Below, piece after piece: positions 51,117 through 62,179 of a DNA stretch of 64,000 bases; within the stretch, counting starts at the first letter, position 1, and the number at the start of each line of letters is the position of its first letter. The notes below the pieces were generated by a model. It was not told where the DNA came from. It saw only the letters and a program-made list of their open reading frames with translations, and did not search any database. The translations under genes and the position numbers were made by a program. Source of the stretch: Symbiodinium natans (lineage: Eukaryota > Sar > Dinophyceae > Suessiales > Symbiodiniaceae); the NCBI GenBank assembly GCA_905221605.1, contig CAJNDS010002103.1, positions 186,581 through 250,580 on the forward strand, in the 5' to 3' direction.

Positions 51117-51312
51117 GGCGTCGGGCTGCCTCCCTTAGCTGAACACTTCTTGGAGCCTCGTCCTCGTCATCAGAGTCGAGGCTGGCTTGCGGCTGCAACT
51201 CCTGTTACCCGCATCCTCTACTGTGAACCGGTACCCTAAGCCCGAAACCCTGCTTTAACCCCCAAGCCCTAAACCCCAAACCCTCGGGGGCGCTAGATCC
51301 CATTTCAGGTCT

Positions 51313-51621
51313 GGTCTTAAAGGGCCTTGGGGATGGGTTGTAGGAAAGAAACCCCTTTGCATCTCTCACTGTCATCCTTTCGTCTGTATTCCTTCTCGTT
51401 CCGGCTATCGTGCGGAACTAGAGTCTTAGTAGCCCAGCAACCATATTATCATAAGGGCACCCAACTTTTCGGTTGGTTCTAAGGGAACCCAGAACCAAAA
51501 AAAAAGGTAAAGGGTACGCTTTACCGTAAAGGGTACCACTGGGCTGCCAAGTAGTCGCTACGACCGCTTCCAAGTAGTCGCTACGAGCGCCAAATCTGAG
51601 TTTTTGAAGTGCGATGCCCAC
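51313..51621 (-). CDS. Putative host exons flanking a family A element
   Basis: Minus-strand reading through the 51425-51547 element is disrupted. If it is excised as a GC..AG intron, the flanking sequence joins in frame (…RSDYL, then TLVPHDSRNEKEYRRKDD) and stays open to a stop at about 51313. No family recognised. Exon ends upstream are unknown, and a 25-bp tandem duplication shifts the frame just upstream of the junction. Confidence 0.3.
51425..51547 (-). mobile_element. Family A short inverted-repeat element, introner-like (123 bp)
   Basis: In minus sense it begins GCAGCCCAGT and ends CTGGGCTACTAAG, so its ends are inverted repeats of each other that also supply a GC donor and an AG acceptor. 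The interior (GGTTCCC, AACC, GGGTGCCC) matches copies at 53077-53185 and 57078-57325. Confidence 0.65.
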
Positions 51622-52072
51622 TCCCCAGCTTCATGGATGTTTCGGTCCTTCGGTTTAGGGCTTAATCTTCGTGTTACTGGCAGCAAGTATACTACGATCC
51701 AAAAACTTATTTGGAATACTGCTATTGAAAGGACATCCTAAGGAAATCGGGAACATACACCCTCAAGAAATTGGGCTCTGCCTGGATAGCACCTTAAGGT
51801 AGGACCCCCCTGCCAAATTCGAGGAACTGCAATTGAGGGATCAGGTATAGTTTGGCGAACCTACACTGCAAAATGCCTTGGCTAGTCCTTGGAAGTGGGA
51901 CCAAATGAACCCCAAAAGCGTTTCTTCTGCTCCATGTGCCTTGATAGGGATTAGCAGTATGGGGTTGGATTGTCTCAAGGGTCTACGCAGATAGCCCTGC
52001 AATCTCGGAGGGTGTACAACTACACTCTGAACCTCAGATCTGTGCCGGCTACCTAAACCATAAACCCTAAAC
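51622..52072. other. Unique sequence, no supported gene
   Basis: No repeat array and no long ORF. Confidence 0.5.
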
Positions 52073-52084
52073 TCAGGGCCTAGG

Positions 52085-52400
52085 CCGCTCCCCTACGGAA
52101 GGGGGGCGGCGCTTAAGCCCTTCCACCTCGATGGCGAAAGTCGACCCAGGTCGCTTGCCCGCCTCCTGCAGCCCGGAGGTCGGTAGCACCCACAATGGGC
52201 CCGGTACCGGAACACGTTCTCCTCGGGACGCCGTACTGGTCCCGCCTGACCCCCCCTGACCCCCTGTTTCCCCCCCTTCCCTGGCCCCCCCTTTGCCAAC
52301 CCCCTTATCCTCACCCTTATTGCCCCCCCTCACCCTCTGACCCCTCCTGTCCCACGTAGCCCCCCCTGACCCCACGTCCTGGCCCCGCCCCTCATTGTCC
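52085..52400. repeat. C-rich low-complexity tract
   Basis: TGACCCCCC / CCTGACCCC words dominate. Minus-strand ORFs over it (Gly/Arg/Lys-rich) are composition artefacts. Confidence 0.6.
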
Positions 52401-52689
52401 CGTTTCGCTCGAAACGCCTTCAACGAATTACCGGAAGCAGTTGTTTTGTAAGTCAGTTGATTTGAGTTTAGGCCTAAACCCTAAAAGGAATAGGTTTGGG
52501 TGGCTTTGCCGCCTCGGACGGCGTGGGGTGGGAGAAAGTTGTTAGATGGCCCTCCACAATCGGGCCTAAGCTGCTCTTCGCACCTCACGAAGCTTTCGAG
52601 CTTGTTCCGAAACCTAACCTTCACAGCATCTACGCCCTGTCACAGCAAACCCTAAACCCTAAACCCTAAGCCCTAAACCCTAAACCCTA

Positions 52690-53590
52690 CAGGGTTCAGG
52701 CCTTTTAGCTGCCAAACTCGGGGCGGTTGGAATCTAGCTGCTGAGGGGAGAATGATGAGAAGCTCTCCGCACCTAAGACCTAACCCTAAGGGTCCATGTG
52801 CCTGATTCTTAGATACTTGGGCCCCAAAGTCACTATCTAGGAAGTACTTCAAGGCCCAAGTCTTGCCTGTTTAGGTACATGGACCCTTAGGGTAAGATGG
52901 CCAATGCAAAGCCCCCTTTTCCTCGCTCACAGCAGCAAGATTTGTCTTGGCAAAAGCCAGCTTTCTGCAAGCCTTTAGACTTCTTTTTCCAAAGCTCGGG
53001 GGGAATATTTGTAGGGCAGTTCGGCCAGCAATGCCCGACGTCTTCCACGCAGCCGAGGCTGCAACGATCGAATCTCCTTAGTAGACCAGCAACCGTCTTA
53101 TAATAAGGGCATCCTTGTTTTGGTTTCGTTACTTTTAGAAGGGAACCAGAACCCAAAAAAAGGAAATAGGGTACCACTGGGCTACCGAGTCTCTTATTTC
53201 GTATGGTCTTGATGGCGCCCTTGTCCGTCAGAGCTGTGCAGTCAGCTGGCGTCTGAGTGCAGGCTTCTGACTTCTGTAGACACTGCATGGGCACGTCCCG
53301 AAGAATTCGTTTCCTGTCTTTTACTGCATGAAAGCCTTCGTTGCTATCAGATGAGGAAAAGGTCGTTGTTAGCTGGAGTTTCCTTCTACACACAACAAAC
53401 GAAGTGCAGGCAAGAACGTACCAAGTGCAATTGAGAAACAGAAGGACCTGTTGGACCGATAAAAAGTAACGCCGTACACATCGTCTGCGCAAAATCCTTG
53501 CCCGCGACGAGCGATCAGAACCTGAGCCGCTCTTTGAGCAAGTATTCTACACATCTCCGACCTCATCTCAATCTGTGGTTTAGGTTCCAT
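52690..53590 (-). CDS. Putative host gene, partial, with two introner-like introns
   Basis: Reading the minus strand, an upstream exon candidate (AAQVLIARRGQGFCADDVYG near 53500) is followed by open frame to NKRL at 53186. If 53077-53185 is removed as a GT..AG intron the frame continues as DSIVAASAAWKTSGIAGRT… for about 60 residues. If the family B element at 52773-52901 is also removed (GC..AG), it continues (CGELLIILPSAARF…) to telomere-type text at about 52690. An unspliced 201-codon frame also exists by chance, because the element happens to be open. Neither the protein family nor the true start is recognised. Confidence 0.35.
52780..52901 (-). mobile_element. Family B short inverted-repeat element, introner-like (about 122 bp)
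   Basis: Termini TACCCTAAGGGTCCATG and CATGGACCCTTAGGGTAA are near-perfect inverted repeats. The core is GGGCCCCAAAGTCACTATCTAG. In minus sense it can be read as a GC..AG intron; an AG at 52773 instead of 52780 keeps the flanking frame open. Confidence 0.65.
53077..53185 (-). mobile_element. Family A short inverted-repeat element, introner-like (109 bp)
   Basis: In minus sense it starts GTAGCCCAGT and ends CTGGTCTACTAAG. Removing it joins two open segments in a new phase, as a spliceosomal intron would. Confidence 0.7.
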
Positions 53591-53680
53591 AAACGATATT
53601 CCCCGAGTCTTGCGGGATCTGAAAACACAACCCCAAACCCTAAACCCTAAACCCTAGCGCCTAAACCAAAAATAAACAAC

Positions 53681-53931
<251 letters not shown>

Positions 53932-54030
53932 GTGCAAGGTTGTTCAAGGGCCCTCCAGGCAAATGCCGCATCAAAAACACTGCAAGGAACATGCTTGAAG
54001 TCGCGTCTCGGACCAAGAGCCTGGGCCACG

Positions 54031-54141
54031 TCGTAGGGTTTAGGGTTTAGGGTTTAGGGTTTAGGGTGTAGGGTGTAGGGTGTAGGGTTTAGGGTTTAGG
54101 GCTTAGGGTTCAGGATTTAGGGCGTAGGGTTTAGGGTTTAT
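54031..54141. repeat. Interstitial telomere-type array (TTTAGGG)n with GTGTAGG variants
   Basis: About 14 units including three consecutive GTGTAGG variants. Confidence 0.88.
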
Positions 54142-54434
54142 GAAAGTTGCAGAGGGTTTGGGTCCCAATACCGTTTTGAACGAATTGAAGGAACATTTTT
54201 GGACGAAACGTTTTGGGTGAAACGTTTTGAACGAAAGTTTCTTGGACTCTAATGTTTTTCTCTTTTTTTGGGGTGGGGGCCTGTTTTGAACGAGTTGCCT
54301 TTTTGGATTCTGTTCTTTATTGGCATTGCAGTTTTCGATGCGATGCGGCTTTTCAATTTTTTTTGCGCTGGGGGAGGGGGGGGCACCCTGCCTCCCTGAG
54401 GCGCTTTGGATTAACTTACTACAGCAGACAAATA

Positions 54435-54543
54435 CTATACCCAGGAGTAACCTAGGAATGAAAAGGGTGCCCTTTTGGGTTTTAAGGGGGTTATAAGGGA
54501 ACCCCAACCCTAACAAAAAGGGAATGCCTACTCCGGGTCCTAG
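54435..54543. mobile_element. Family C short inverted-repeat element (about 109 bp)
   Basis: Left end CTATACCCAGGAGTAACC and right end GCCTACTCCGGGTCCTAG are imperfect inverted repeats. The internal AAAGGGTGCC and the order of words match the copy at 58168-58266. Confidence 0.55.
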
Positions 54544-54886
54544 AATAACTTGGGGGTTTACACGAATAGGGGACCCCAATAAAAATCCCCAAAAAGTCGG
54601 GTTCCGTTGTAGTAAGGCCCCCAATAAGGTTCCCCTACTTTCGGAAATTATACAGGTTCTAGTTATTTTGTCTTGAGGGTTTAGGGCTTTGCCTTTGCCT
54701 GGTCCTTTGATTGCCATTTCCTTTTGTGGGGTACCTTGGTTGAATTATGGAAGTCAGAAGACAAGATGAAGCACCCCCCCAAAAAGAACTCTCGGGTTTG
54801 GGGTTTGCATGGGTGGCCTGACTCCTGGGAGTGGCTACCAAGCTCCAAACCTCGAACGCACCAAGGCCAGCGGAGACTTTCGACGG

Positions 54887-54967
54887 TTTAGGGTTTAGGG
54901 TTTAGGGTTTAGGGTTTAGGGTTTAGGGTTTAGGGTTTAGGGTTTAGGGTTTAGGGTTTAGGGTTTG
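54887..54967. repeat. Interstitial telomere-type array (TTTAGGG)n
   Basis: About 11 perfect units. Confidence 0.93.
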
Positions 54968-56095
54968 ATGTTCCTCAATTACGCAAGTTCATTGCGGCCA
55001 GCTGCCACCTTCCTCGAGCAGTAACGTCTAGAGAGTTTCAGGTCCGTCAAACAGAGCATGGTAAAACAAACCCTGTGTGAAACAAAAACCGCAAGCATAC
55101 AGTGTGCGTGCTAGGAACTCTAGACTTTCGGATTCCAGCCATGAGATGCTTGGGTCCAGTCGGCCGTAGTTCAGGGCACAAGCTGCCTAAACCAGAAATA
55201 GGGCTCAACTGCCCTAAGCATACAACCGGAACTCTTGCGACTTGCAGATAGCTACCCAGCTTTCAGGGTCTAGGGATACTAGAAGCTCCCAAAGTCCTAG
55301 AGCAGAGATCAAGCATGTTGGCTGTAGATTCCCTCTGCCTGGAACCTATGGTGAGTTAACCCCGCAAGTCGGGGTCCAGAGTATTTTCCCTAAGCCCTAA
55401 ACCCTAAACCCTGTATCTGTCGTCCTTCCACCCCAAGGGGCAAGCTTGACGAGGGCCAAAAAGCGGTCGTACTTCGGGATGTCTTTTGACTCTTGGTACT
55501 TCTCTCCTTAAGCATTTGGGGCTTAAAGGGTTTAGGGTTTAGGGTTTGGGGCTCTCTTCAAAGCGGGGGTTTGGGGCTTATAGGGGTGCATAGCGTTACA
55601 GGGTTTAAGGGTTTGAGGTAAAGACTCTTGGTACTTCTCTCCTCAAGCATTTGGGGTTTAGAGGGTTATAGTTCTTATAGGGTTATAGGGTTAAAGGGTT
55701 TATAGGGCTTATAGGGTTTAAGGGTTTAAGGTACTTCTCGCCTGAAAGCGCCGGCCGGACGGAGCCAGGGATTTGGGGCTTATAGGGTTACGCGGTCACG
55801 GGGCTCTGTGGAGCAACTTCCGCACAAGCGGGTTGGCAGGAAGGGGGGGGGGGTGCTTTAAGACCTTAGTCTGTCAGTGTTCTTTCGTTGTTTGTTTCTG
55901 GTTTCTTGTTTCTTGTTTCTTGTGGGAGTGAAGGAAATATCCCGTTCTTTCTTGTCTTCTAATGTACTTCGTTCTTTCTGTGCTTCTTTCCAGCCTTTCC
56001 CTTGGTAAATCAGGCCCCGTAACAAGATCTTCATGGGAGCATGCACACAGGGCGCCGTATAGTGCCAACAGCAGCAAGAGGAAGAAGTGAGCACA
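54968..56095. other. Unique and GGTTTATAGGG-type degenerate repeats, no gene seen
   Basis: Between 55510 and 55740 there are many scattered GGGTTTAAGG/GGGTTATAGG words and a repeated phrase CTTGGTACTTCTCTCCT (about 55493 and 55628). Short minus-strand ORFs at 55858-56094 show no recognisable motif. Confidence 0.5.
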
Positions 56096-56175
56096 ACCCT
56101 AAACCCTAAACCCGAAAAGCTAAACCCTTAACCCTAAACCATTGCTTCGGTTAAAACCTGAAAGCAAGAATCTGA

Positions 56176-58095
56176 CTAAGAAGAGCCATGGTCTCTTATG
56201 TCAGATAAAGCAGCGCTGAAGTTTGACCATGGGCCTTGAGGAAACTTCAGCTCATCCTGCACCGTCGTCAGCAGCTGGAAATGGAGGATGCCATTGTCTG
56301 AGTTGGAGAACTTTACGCCCTTGGCTTCAGTGTGCCATGCGTCCCAGCCGAGGAGGAAGCTTGTGGCTCTTTCCTTACTTCTCCAGTAACTAAGGGGAAT
56401 AACGGCTCAACTTTATTACTCCTACTAAAAAAGGAAACCCAAGAAGCTTATAAAGTCCAACTGTTGGAGTAAGCTTCGGAGATGCGGAAGGCGTAGTTGC
56501 CAGCCATGATCTCACCAGTGTGGAAGCGCTCGTAGAACACGAGGTCCTTGCCCAGCCAAGCATCGGTGAAGTGGCTCCTTGGCGACTATACCCAAAGGAT
56601 CCATGTACCTATATAGTATATATTTGGGCCCTAAAGTCACTATATAATAGAAACCCCTTTAAGGCCTAAGTGTATACTATATGGGTACATGGAGCCTTAG
56701 GGTATATGCTTGGGCAAACCACGCGCAGCACGGGTGAGCTTCCTAAACCCTAAGCCCTATAAACCCTAAACCCCGAAACCCCTAAACCCTAAACCCTTTA
56801 TAAACCTAAACCTTTTAAACCCTCAACCCTAAATCCTAAACCCTGAACCCTCTAAAAGATGGGCATATGAGCGTGGCTTAGACGTTGAAAGTACCACACT
56901 TTGCGAACACAGGGCGTAGTCTCAGTTCAAGGTCCAAGCGTGTGAGCATAGTGTCCCCATCGAGGTGGAAGACCCAGTGTGGGACCTGGGACAAGCCAAA
57001 CTCCTCAAGCACTGTTGGGATGGTCCAGTTGCCCTGAGAATGATGAAGGAGGAGTTGTGACAGGCGTGCTACAGCGCCTTGGTGGCCCAGTAGCCATATT
57101 GTGATAAGGGCACTCTTTTTTTGGGTTGGTTACTTTAGAAGGGAACCCATACTTGGAGGTTCATGGTACTTATGAACCAAATTGAACTGTACTTATAACC
57201 CACTTAAAAGCCCCTTAAGTGCCCCAAGATGGTTAGAAGTACAGTTACAAGCACAGTTATGATTGCTAATAAGTACCATGAACCTCCAAGTAACCAAAAA
57301 CAAAGGGTAAAGAGTACTGGGCTACCAAGGTACAGGTGCGCCCGAAGAACCAGTCCTTGAAGCCTCTGCACTCGGGAAAAACCTCCGGGTTTAGGAAGAG
57401 GAGCCTTGGTGGCCCCAGTATCCATGGCAGCATAAGGGGGGGTGCCCTGTTTGGAGGTTGGAACCTTTGGTTTAGGGTTAAGGTTTAAGGTTTAGGGTTT
57501 AGGGTTTAGGGTTTAGGGTTTAGGGTTTAGCGTTGGTGCAAAGAGTACCCGAAGAGGGAACCGAACAAAAAGGATACCACCTGTGCAAATAGCTGTGTCG
57601 CCCCCCTCCTGCTGAAGCACTCCAGCAGAGCCCGGTTGGTTCGCAGGGTTCCTTTGGCATCCAAATGCTTCTGGTCCCCCAAAACCTATACTGAACTTGG
57701 AGCCCTAGCAAAAATTATAACTTTAGCTGTTTCGTAGGAATGACAGCACCCAAGAATACAAAGCAACATATTCCCAAGAATCCCCAAGAAGCCAGGATGA
57801 GATAGACATCTGAGTTCGTGGCGTTTGTGGCATTTGGGCCCAGGGCATCTACCGCTACTGTCGTGGCAGTCACAGGGTAGATGCTGCGGTGATTCTCTTG
57901 GAGAATCCCTTCACTGCTGCAGAGGCACGGTTTAGGGTTCTCGGGCTTAGGGTTTAGGGAGACGTTGAAAGGGCTGTGGCTGCTTGTGCTTGCGGCGGTA
58001 TAAAGCTGAAAGCCGAGCCCAGCAAAACAAAAAGGTGTTCTCAGTTCAAAGTCCAGGATACCGATAAGGGCTGACAGAGGCAGCAACAGCAGCAA
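56176..58095 (-). CDS. Putative intron-rich host gene (partial model)
   Basis: Several minus-strand segments look coding. LILASWGFLGICCFVFLGAVI near 57750 is a possible membrane helix. At about 57581-57690 there is VLGDQKHLDAKGTLRTNRALLE. At 57326-57404 and about 56890-57077, QGNWTIPTVLEEFGL and HWVFHLDGDTML stand out. HFTDAWLGKDLVFYE and AGNYAFRISEAYSNS lie near 56460-56585. FLLGWDAWHTEAKGV through KFPQGPWSNFSAAL ends in a stop at 56176. The intervals match introner-like elements or contain telomere-type repeats, with GT/GC..AG ends. I do not recognise the family, the order of joins is partly uncertain, and no start is assigned. Confidence 0.35.
56586..56709 (-). mobile_element. Family B short inverted-repeat element, introner-like (124 bp)
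   Basis: Termini TATACCCAAAGGATCCATG and CATGGAGCCTTAGGGTATA are inverted repeats. The core GGGCCCTAAAGTCACTATATA matches 52780-52901. Read on the minus strand it is a GC..AG interval between WFAQ and SPRSHFTDAW in the same frame. Confidence 0.68.
56733..56850. repeat. Degenerate telomere-type array inside a putative intron
   Basis: CCCTAAA and CCCTATAAA variants lie between two exon-like segments of the minus-strand gene candidate. Confidence 0.7.
57078..57325 (-). mobile_element. Family A inverted-repeat element with nested internal inverted repeat (248 bp)
   Basis: Ends CTTGGTGGCCCAGTA and TACTGGGCTACCAAG are inverted repeats; minus-strand reading gives GT..AG. Inside, ACTTGGAGGTTCATGGTACTTA and its reverse complement (57153-57175 and 57272-57294) form a second, inner hairpin. 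Flanking minus-strand frames join across it (LYLG, then AVARLSQLLL). Confidence 0.7.
57405..57580 (-). other. Putative intron containing a TTTAGGG array
   Basis: On the minus strand it starts GTGGTATCC after an open frame ending FAQ and ends GGGGCCACCAAG before APLPKPGG. The right-hand sequence resembles the end of family A. A TTTAGGG array occupies about 57472-57534. Confidence 0.4.
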
Positions 58096-58167
58096 ACCTG
58101 CTAAAAAACAGCGCGGTTGCTTCAGGTCGCTGAACTTGCATATACTGCAGTCGGCGGTACTGCAGTA

Positions 58168-58266
58168 CTAAACCCAAGAGCAACCTAGGAACAAAAAGGG
58201 TGCCTTTTGTGGTTTTGAGAAGCCAACCCCCCAAAAAAGGAAGTAAGGGCCTACTCCAGGTCCTAG
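58168..58266. mobile_element. Family C short inverted-repeat element (about 99 bp)
   Basis: CTAAACCCAAGAGCAACCTAGGAAC at the left and CCTACTCCAGGTCCTAG at the right match 54435-54543. In minus sense it ends with AG. Confidence 0.5.
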
Positions 58267-59430
58267 TTACCCTAAACCCTAAACCCTAAACTACCCTAAA
58301 CCGTATATGTATATACATATATATATATATGTTCTTTACAAACGCAACGTGATGTTAAGCAAGGACCCAGAAGCACGCTCGCCCACAAAGCCAACGTCCG
58401 CAAGCAGGCATGGACCGCCACTGCGGAAGACCGAAACCTTAATCCTCAACATTAGGGCTTAGGGTTCAGGGTTTAGGGTTTACGGTTGGAATCTGGACCT
58501 TCAACCAATCCGACTACCCAAACATGTCTGACTCTAACCTGTCCACAAACATGGAGAAAATGTTGAAACCCTACACTGGCCCTACACCCCAACCCACAAA
58601 CCCCCCTCATCGCCACTTTGACCGAGGCCCACAAGCGGCGATGGTTGTGTCGTACTTCATAAGAACAGATTGGTATTCTCATATAAACAATGACACAAAA
58701 CTATTGCACTGCTACGATATTATATAGTATAATATTTTAATATAAATATAGATATAAATCTATTATATAAATAAAAAAAATATATACATATATGAGAGAG
58801 CAACCTTTCGGGTCTATTTAGCTCCTTCCTTTGTTTTAATAAGTGAAATTAAGTTAAATTATTTAAATTATTTAAATTATTTAATTGACTCCCATTAAAT
58901 AATTTAAAAAATTTAAATAATTTATATAAGCAAAATTATTTAAATTATTTAATTTATTTAATTGCCTCCCATTAAATAATTTAAATAACTAAAATAATTT
59001 AAATAAGCAAAATTATTTAAATTATTTAATTTATTTAATTGACCCCGATTAAACAATTTAAATAATTTAAATAATTTAAATAAGCAAAATTAATTAAATT
59101 ATTTAATTTATTTAATTGACCCCTATTAAAGAAATTAAATAATTTAAATAATTTCTGGCTGGTCTGGAAAGTTTCCTGAATTAAATTTATTTAAATTATT
59201 TAATTTATTTAAATTATTTAAAGTATTTAATTGACCCCTATTAAAAAAATTAAATAATTAAAATAATTTAAATAAGCAAAAATTATTTAAATTATTTAAT
59301 TGACTCCAATTAAACAATTTAAATAATTAAAACAATTTAAATAAGCAAAATTATTTAAATTACTTAATTTATTTAATTGACCTCTATTAAATAAATTTAA
59401 ATAATTTAAATAATTTACATAATTTAAATA

Positions 59431-59587
59431 AATTTAATTCCGGGAACTTTCCAGACCAACCAGCAAAACAATTAAATAATTTAAATCCGACAGCTCAATT
59501 AAATGATTTAATTAAACTGCGGGATTTAAAATTATTTTATTGATTTTTTTTTCTGGCTGGTCTGGAAAGTTTCCTGAATTAAATTTA
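59431..59587. repeat. Hairpin module in the AT satellite, copy 1
   Basis: Left arm AATTCCGGGAACTTTCCAG and right arm CTGGAAAGTTTCCTGAATT are near-perfect reverse complements about 110 bp apart. The interior (AAATCCGACAGC … GCGGGATTT) continues the pairing. Confidence 0.8.
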
Positions 59588-59922
59588 TTCAAATTATTTA
59601 ATTTATTTAAATTATTTAAATTATTTAATTGACCCCTAGTAAATAATTTAAATAATAAAAATAATTTAAATAAGCAAAAATTATTTAAATTATTTAAATT
59701 ATTTAATTGACTCCCATTAAATAATTTAAATAATTGAAATAATTTAAATAAGCAAAATTATTTAAAATATTTAATTTATTTAACTGCCTCCCATTAAATA
59801 ATTTAAATAATTTAAATAATTTAAATAAGCAAAATTATTTAAATTACTTAATTTATTTAATTGACCCCTATTAAATAATTTAGATAATTTAAATAATTTA
59901 AATAATTTAAATAATTTAAATA

Positions 59923-60076
59923 AATTTAATTCCGGGAACTTTCCAGGCCAACCAGCAAAACAATTAAATAATTTAAATCCGACAGCTCAATTAAATGATT
60001 TAATTAAACTGCGGGATTTAAACTATTTTATTGATTTTTTTTTCTGGCTGGTCTGGAAAGTTTCCTGAATTAAATT
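59923..60076. repeat. Hairpin module in the AT satellite, copy 2
   Basis: Same arms and interior as copy 1, with GGCC instead of GACC after the left arm. Confidence 0.8.
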
Positions 60077-60422
60077 TTTTTAAATTTTTTAATTTATTTA
60101 AATTATTTAAAGTATTTAATTGACCCCCTATTAAATAATTTAAATAATTAAAATAATTTAAATAAGCAAAAATTATTTAAATTATTTAAATTATTTAATT
60201 GGCTCCCATTAAATAATTTAAATAATTAAAACAATTTAAATAAGCAAAATTATTTAAATTATTTAATTTATTTAATTGCCTCCCATTAAATAATTTAAAT
60301 AATTTAAACAATTTAAATAAGCAAAATTATTTAAATTATTTAATTTATTTAATTGACCCCTATTAAATAATTGAAATAATTTAAATAATTTAAATAATTT
60401 AAATAATTTAAATAATTTAAAT

Positions 60423-60584
60423 AAATTTAATTCCGGGAACTTTCCAGGCCAACCAGCAAAACAATTATATAATTTAAATCCGACAGCTCAATTAAATAAT
60501 TTAATTAAACTGCGGGATTTAAATTATTTAATTGTTTTTTTTCTGGCTGGTCTGGAAAGTTTCCTGAATTAAATGTATTTAAAT
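60423..60584. repeat. Hairpin module in the AT satellite, copy 3
   Basis: Same arms; interior slightly diverged (AATTATATAATT). Confidence 0.8.
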
Positions 60585-61120
60585 TATTTAATTTATTTAA
60601 ATTATTTAAATTATTTAATTGATCCCTATTAAATAATTTAAATAAGTAAAATAATTTAAATAAGCAAAAATTATTTAAATGATTTAAATTATTTAAATTA
60701 TTTAATTGACTCCCATTAAATAATTTAAATAATTAAAATAATTTAAATAAGCAAAATTAATTAAATTATTTAATTTATTTAATTGCCTCCCATTAAATAA
60801 TTTAAATAATTAAAATAATTTAAATAAGCAAAATTATTTAAATTATTTAATTTACTTAATTGCCTCCCATTAAATAATTTAAATAATTTACATAATTTAA
60901 ATAAGCAAAATTCTTTAAATTATTTACTTCATTTAATTGACCCCTATTAAATAATTTAAATAATTTAAATAATTTAAACAATTTAAATAATTTAAATAAT
61001 TTAAATAAGCAAAATTATTTAAATTATTTAATTTATTTAATTGACCCCTATTAAATAATTTAAATAATTTAAATAATTTAAATAATTTAAATAATTTAAA
61101 TAATTTAAATAATTTAAATA

Positions 61121-61272
61121 AATTTAATTCCGGGAACTTTCCAGGCCAACCAGCAAAGCAATTAAATAATTTAAATCCGACAGCTCAAGTAAATGATTTA
61201 ATTAAACTGCGGGATTTAAATTATTTAATTGATTTTTTTTCTGGCTGGTCTGGAAAGTTTCCTGAATTAAAT
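61121..61272. repeat. Hairpin module in the AT satellite, copy 4
   Basis: Same arms. A lone right arm at 59151-59190 and a lone diverged left arm at 61527-61560 mark the two edges of the ordered part of the satellite. Confidence 0.8.
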
Positions 61273-61565
61273 TTATTTAAATTATTTAATTTATTTAAAT
61301 TATTTAAATTATTTAATTGACCCCTATTAAATAATTTAAATAATTAAAATATTTTAAATAAGCAAAAATTATTTAAATTATTTAAATTATTTAATTGCCT
61401 CCCATTAAATAATTTAAATAATTTAAATAATTTAAATAAGCAAGATTATTTAAATTATTTATTTTATTTAATTGACCCTATTAAATAATTTAAATAATTT
61501 AAATAATTTAAATAATTTAAATAACTTAAATAAATTTAATTCTGGGGCCTTTCCAGACCAGTCAC

Positions 61566-62000
61566 CAGACCCCTCTCCCCCTCCCCGCAGCTACCCCCCC
61601 CCCCCCCGAACTGGGGCTGGGCCAGGGCCGGAGGGGGTGAGGGCTGGAGCTGGGCGGTGGCGCTGGAGAGTGGTGGGGGGGTCGGGGGGTGGGGGGGTGG
61701 GGGGGGTGGAGAGCCAGCTTGGCGCGCGTGGAGGGGGGGGTGTTGGGCTTCTGGGGTGGGCTGGAGGGGCCCCCACCCCCCCCGCCCTTCCCCTGCCATC
61801 CCTTTCCCACTCTTTCAAGGGCTGAGCTGAAGAGCTGGAGCTGGGGTGGGCTGGTCTGGGGCCGGTGGCGCTGGAGAGCGGAGAGGGGTTGAAGGAGCTG
61901 GGCTGGCCGAAGGGTGGAGGGGCTGGAGAGCCAGCTCGGGGTGGAGGGTGGGCCAGGGAGGGTCAAGGGGGCCAAGGCCCTGGCACAGGGCTGGGCACCC
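61566..62000. repeat. G-rich low-complexity block with internal duplication
   Basis: The text GGTGGCGCTGGAGAG and GGAGAGCCAGCT occurs twice, near 61655-61720 and 61865-61937. ORFs on both strands are Pro/Gly-rich composition artefacts. Confidence 0.6.
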
Positions 62001-62179
62001 CCCCAACCACCACCCCTCTTTCTCTCACCATCCAAAAAGAGTTTAAACAAAAAAAACGTTTTTCTCTTCACCAACCCTCCCCCATCCCTCTCCACCATCA
62101 AACGCCCTCACCATGCCTACTCCCCCAGCTCACTTTTCACTCCCTCACGTTCTCAACCGCTTCCACACATTAATCAGCT

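Larger units (their letters stand above)
58730..61540. repeat. AT-rich satellite of ATTTAAAT words with higher-order structure
   Basis: About 2.8 kb built from AATTATTTAAATTATTTAATT words with recurring phrases TTAATTGACCCCTATTAAAT and AAATAAGCAAAATTATTT. A larger unit containing a hairpin repeats near 59431, 59923, 60423 and 61121 (spacings 492, 500 and 698 bp). There are no genes. Confidence 0.92.

Noticed and set aside
61562-62101. Pro-rich ORFs on both strands
   Set aside because: G/C-rich low complexity with overlapping frames open on both strands.
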